Source: Tribonema minus (lineage: Eukaryota > Sar > Xanthophyceae > Tribonematales > Tribonemataceae). Taken from it: 64,000 nt of DNA. Under the pieces are notes generated by a model. The model was not told where the DNA came from, made no database searches, and was given only the letters and a program-made list of their open reading frames with translations. The position numbers and the translations under genes were made by a program. Position 1 is the stretch's first letter, and each line of letters opens with the position of its first letter. The stretch is from assembly GCA_017506865.1 (NCBI GenBank), contig JAFCMP010000168.1, positions 496,001 through 560,000 of the forward strand, read 5' to 3'. Below are positions 63,101-64,000 of this stretch, piece by piece.

Positions 63101-64000
63101 ACACAACTGACTTTTCATAGCTGTACCCGCAATAAATTTATATTGGAGCTTATTGAATTGACTAGAATAATTCAAAAAACATTGTCCGTACAAAACGTTA
63201 CATGGCTCATGATGAATCTAACGAATGCAATATAGGTGATAAAGTTATAGAAATTTGAGAAAAATCCAAGCAGTGCTTCAAGTTCTGTTCAAGCGGTACA
63301 TTACTCACAAGGTGTAAATATTTCTGCTGAACATGTTGAAATTCTTATACAACACAGATGACAGGCAAAGCGCAAATAATTACTTCAGGGGCTGCACCAC
63401 TTTCACCAAATGAATCAGTAGATAGGTTGTGCTAATAACAGCGCACGCAACCTCAATACACGTGTGGGCTGCATGCGTGCTCTGCAATCATCATGCAGTG
63501 CGTGCCACTGCAGTCCGTGTGTGTGGGCTCCATGCGCGCCACCATGGAGATGAGCTTCGAGGTGACGCAGAGTACCCCTAACCCTAACCCTAACCCTAAC
63601 CCTAACCCGGGAACTCAGTGTCCTGGAATAAAAGCAGGTCCACAAAAATCAGCACGACGAAACGGCGCGGTCGGCTCAGCTCTGCCGCGCCGCCCGCCGC
63701 GCGCGCGCACCGACCAGGCGTCATTGACAGTCGCAACCACGCAGTACTGTACAGTCCAAGGCCCGAGTATTTGCTTGATGTCCCTGGAATAAAAGCAGAC
63801 TTATGACGCAGCGCGACGAATCTGCCAGCAGCTGACCTCCCCCGCGCCGCCCGCCCGGCCGCGTGCGCACGCTAACCCTAACCCTAACCCTAACGCGCAG
63901 GCTGCTGAACGAGGCGCGCCGCATACACACATAGGCGAAGACACGCGTACTGCATGTCCCAAAATCCAGATGCCCTCATCAGCGCAAAGGCGATCCGCTC
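57143..64000 (+). CDS. ARP1: Actin-related protein 1 (Arp1/centractin-like), 3' end beyond window
   Basis: Exons 57143-57331, 58692-58886, 59620-59895, 60743-60886, 62319-62458 and about 63900 onward. The start ATG has a good context (ACCATGG). Actin-fold motifs: [15 protein letters not shown] (nucleotide binding), [69 protein letters not shown] and [21 protein letters not shown], the short loop before EEHRG and YPM.HG favour Arp1, the filament-forming subunit of dynactin that links dynein to cargo, over conventional actin. Exons 1-5 give 944 nt in phase. The last exon begins RLLNEARR, then seems to lose frame in an ACACAC tract before [10 protein letters not shown], and is cut by the window end. 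Confidence 0.88.
57332..58691 (+). other. Arp1 intron 1
   Basis: 1.36 kb without supported genes. Small ORFs are present on both strands. The acceptor GCGCGCCAG|ATGGAGGAG follows a (GCC)n run that would be mistaken for an Ala-rich N-terminus if read through. Confidence 0.5.
58887..59619 (+). other. Arp1 intron 2 with internal ~270-bp repeat and exon echo
   Basis: Segments at about 58915-59090 and 59185-59330 are related: both contain GCGCATGCTGCA-type or CACATGCTGCA sequence, GCTGTTTCGCGT, TCTGTCTGC or TTGTCTGCGGG, and TGTCG. They are followed by the exon 3 echo at 59476-59550. The cysteine-rich ORFs through this region are not supported by Arp1 homology. Confidence 0.6.
59476..59550 (+). 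repeat. Echo of the 5' end of Arp1 exon 3
   Basis: GCGTTCTTCGAGTCGCTGCG, CAGGCGATCCTCGCGGTCTA and CGCGAGCCGCTGCACC parallel the start of exon 59620-59895 (same order, several changes, a short deletion). Confidence 0.85.
60017..60335 (+). repeat. Two echoes of the 3' end of Arp1 exon 3
   Basis: 60017-60065 repeats CTGCGCACGTCCGCGGAGCG, CGAGGTCGCGCG and ATAAAG|GT almost exactly. A more decayed version (GGCTGCGACTGTGCGCGTCA, GCGAAGCGCGAGGTTTGCGC) lies at about 60287-60335. Both follow the real exon end at 59895. Confidence 0.85.
60437..60475 (+). repeat. Interstitial telomeric repeat (TTAGGG)n
   Basis: About six perfect TTAGGG units in Arp1 intron 3. Perfect units suggest the host telomere sequence is TTAGGG. 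Confidence 0.95.
61184..61520. repeat. Large near-perfect palindrome in Arp1 intron 4
   Basis: The left arm (about 61184-61332, containing GGTCAGTGCAGGAGAAATCC and GCAGAGCGGGTCAGAGG) is the reverse complement of the right arm (about 61368-61520) with few mismatches over some 145 bp. The central ~35 bp is made of CTGACGCTGGC-type repeats. It could extrude as a long hairpin; it may be a foldback element. Confidence 0.85.
61527..61742 (-). CDS. Unidentified antisense ORF next to the palindrome
   Basis: Encodes a Gly/Asp-rich start ([13 protein letters not shown]) followed by a compact non-repetitive stretch, [17 protein letters not shown] then [18 protein letters not shown], and ends beside a GT (CAGCAG|GTTTAAG). 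The sequence composition looks more protein-like than neighbouring ORFs. I do not recognise it. It could be part of a mobile element with the palindrome, an exon of a nested gene, or chance. Confidence 0.3.
   Translation of the reverse strand: MTNAAFDGMDGGGNDGGGDGGGPAQLSGDYLRRQAAVEGFDGIPAWIDDFRKELEANPSKATRRTDHAQQV
62525..62614 (+). repeat. Echo of the 3' end of Arp1 exon 5 with donor and intron start
   Basis: GTGCTTAGCGGCGGCTCCAC, CTCGCGGGGTTCGGCGACAG and GTATGTATGCATGCA plus GTGTACTTCAAGAGTGA closely repeat 62413-62493. The duplicated block spans exon, splice donor and intron. Confidence 0.9.
62773..62992 (+). pseudogene. psaA: psaA fragment
   Basis: The translation [20 protein letters not shown] followed by [18 protein letters not shown] and SIISHLNWV matches the well-conserved core of photosystem I apoprotein A1. 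The frame then breaks; YVHNDT is recoverable in another frame at about 62959. Confidence 0.85.
63056..63108 (+). pseudogene. Possible psb30/ycf12 start fragment
   Basis: [15 protein letters not shown] resembles the N-terminus of the small photosystem II protein Psb30 (Ycf12), but the continuation does not. Too short to be sure. Confidence 0.35.
63178..63258 (+). pseudogene. rps17: rps17 fragment (plastid ribosomal protein S17)
   Basis: [20 protein letters not shown] and DKVIEI then a stop: matches the conserved RTK(K/R)Y.AHDE.N.C.IGD block of S17. rps17 is plastid-encoded in red-lineage plastids and nuclear in green ones. Confidence 0.8.
63284..63431 (+). pseudogene. rpoC2: rpoC2 fragment
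   Basis: [20 protein letters not shown], then after a frame break [20 protein letters not shown], matches the YRSQGV.I...H.EIIVRQMT.K region of the plastid RNA polymerase beta'' subunit. Confidence 0.75.
63569..63610 (+). repeat. Interstitial telomeric repeat (CCCTAA)n
   Basis: Five CCCTAA units in Arp1 intron 5, opposite in orientation to the array at 60437. Confidence 0.95.
63868..63897 (+). repeat. Interstitial telomeric repeat (CCCTAA)n next to Arp1 exon 6
   Basis: About four units ending two or three bases before the acceptor GCGCAG|G at 63900, so the telomere-type repeat sits where a polypyrimidine tract would be. Confidence 0.9.

Larger units (their letters stand above)
62690..63431 (+). 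pseudogene. Plastid-derived DNA mosaic (NUPT) in Arp1 intron 5
   Basis: A block of about 740 bp that is strikingly AT-rich compared with its surroundings. It carries broken pieces of plastid genes psaA, possibly psb30 (ycf12), rps17 and rpoC2, all in plus orientation and separated by unrecognisable sequence. Frames are interrupted in psaA and rpoC2, so none is functional. It is flanked by telomere-like repeats (63569 onward) and the exon 5 echo. Confidence 0.8.

Noticed and set aside
1..64000. CRISPR arrays, rRNA or prokaryotic operons
   Set aside because: Nothing of the kind is visible; the tandem repeats are coding, telomeric or intronic, and the gene structure is spliceosomal.

Overview
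This is nuclear DNA from a GC-rich, intron-rich eukaryote. The window suggests a flagellated alga with a red-lineage plastid, such as a haptophyte or a stramenopile-type alga. Three things point there: a radial spoke protein 3 gene (9+2 axoneme), an Arp1/centractin-like gene (dynactin), and an AT-rich patch of plastid-derived fragments (psaA, rps17, rpoC2) in an intron. Plastid-encoded rps17 is typical of red-lineage, not green, plastids. Short (TTAGGG)n/(CCCTAA)n tracts recur inside introns. I cannot name the species.

From 1 to 51.5 kb lie three tandem head-to-tail copies of one multi-exon gene family. Copy A (at or before 1 to 22005) and copy B (23870-42910) encode very long Ala/Glu/Arg-rich coiled-coil proteins ending in a HECT-type E3 ubiquitin ligase domain. 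Exons, phases and even partial exon duplications correspond between A and B. Copy B gives a phase-consistent 20-exon model of about 2008 codons once one single-base frame break is allowed for. Copy C (44321-51484) shares the 5' exons and the coiled coil but ends in an alanine-rich repeat tail with no HECT domain. Copy A carries several frame breaks, one of them in the HECT domain.

One intron of copy A is about 10.1 kb long, against 369 bp in copy B. It holds a MITE-like element flanked by TA (10418-10908) and an apparently complete non-LTR retrotransposon (about 11457-19458) with a 13-bp target-site duplication. The retrotransposon has one 2629-codon ORF with an OTU-type cysteine protease, a reverse transcriptase and a C-terminal CCHC plus restriction-like endonuclease. 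A short antisense 3' fragment of the same family lies in another intron of copy A (about 8527-8690).

From 53.7 to 64 kb, an RSP3 gene on the minus strand and an Arp1-like gene on the plus strand are divergent, starting about 305 bp apart. The Arp1 gene runs off the right edge. Its introns hold interstitial telomeric repeats, a palindrome of about 335 bp and the plastid-DNA mosaic.

The most unusual feature of the window is that exon ends, together with their splice sites, are repeatedly duplicated as non-coding 'echoes' in the adjoining introns of the HECT and Arp1 genes. Frame breaks also cluster at (CG)n and G runs in several genes, which may reflect sequence error as much as gene decay.
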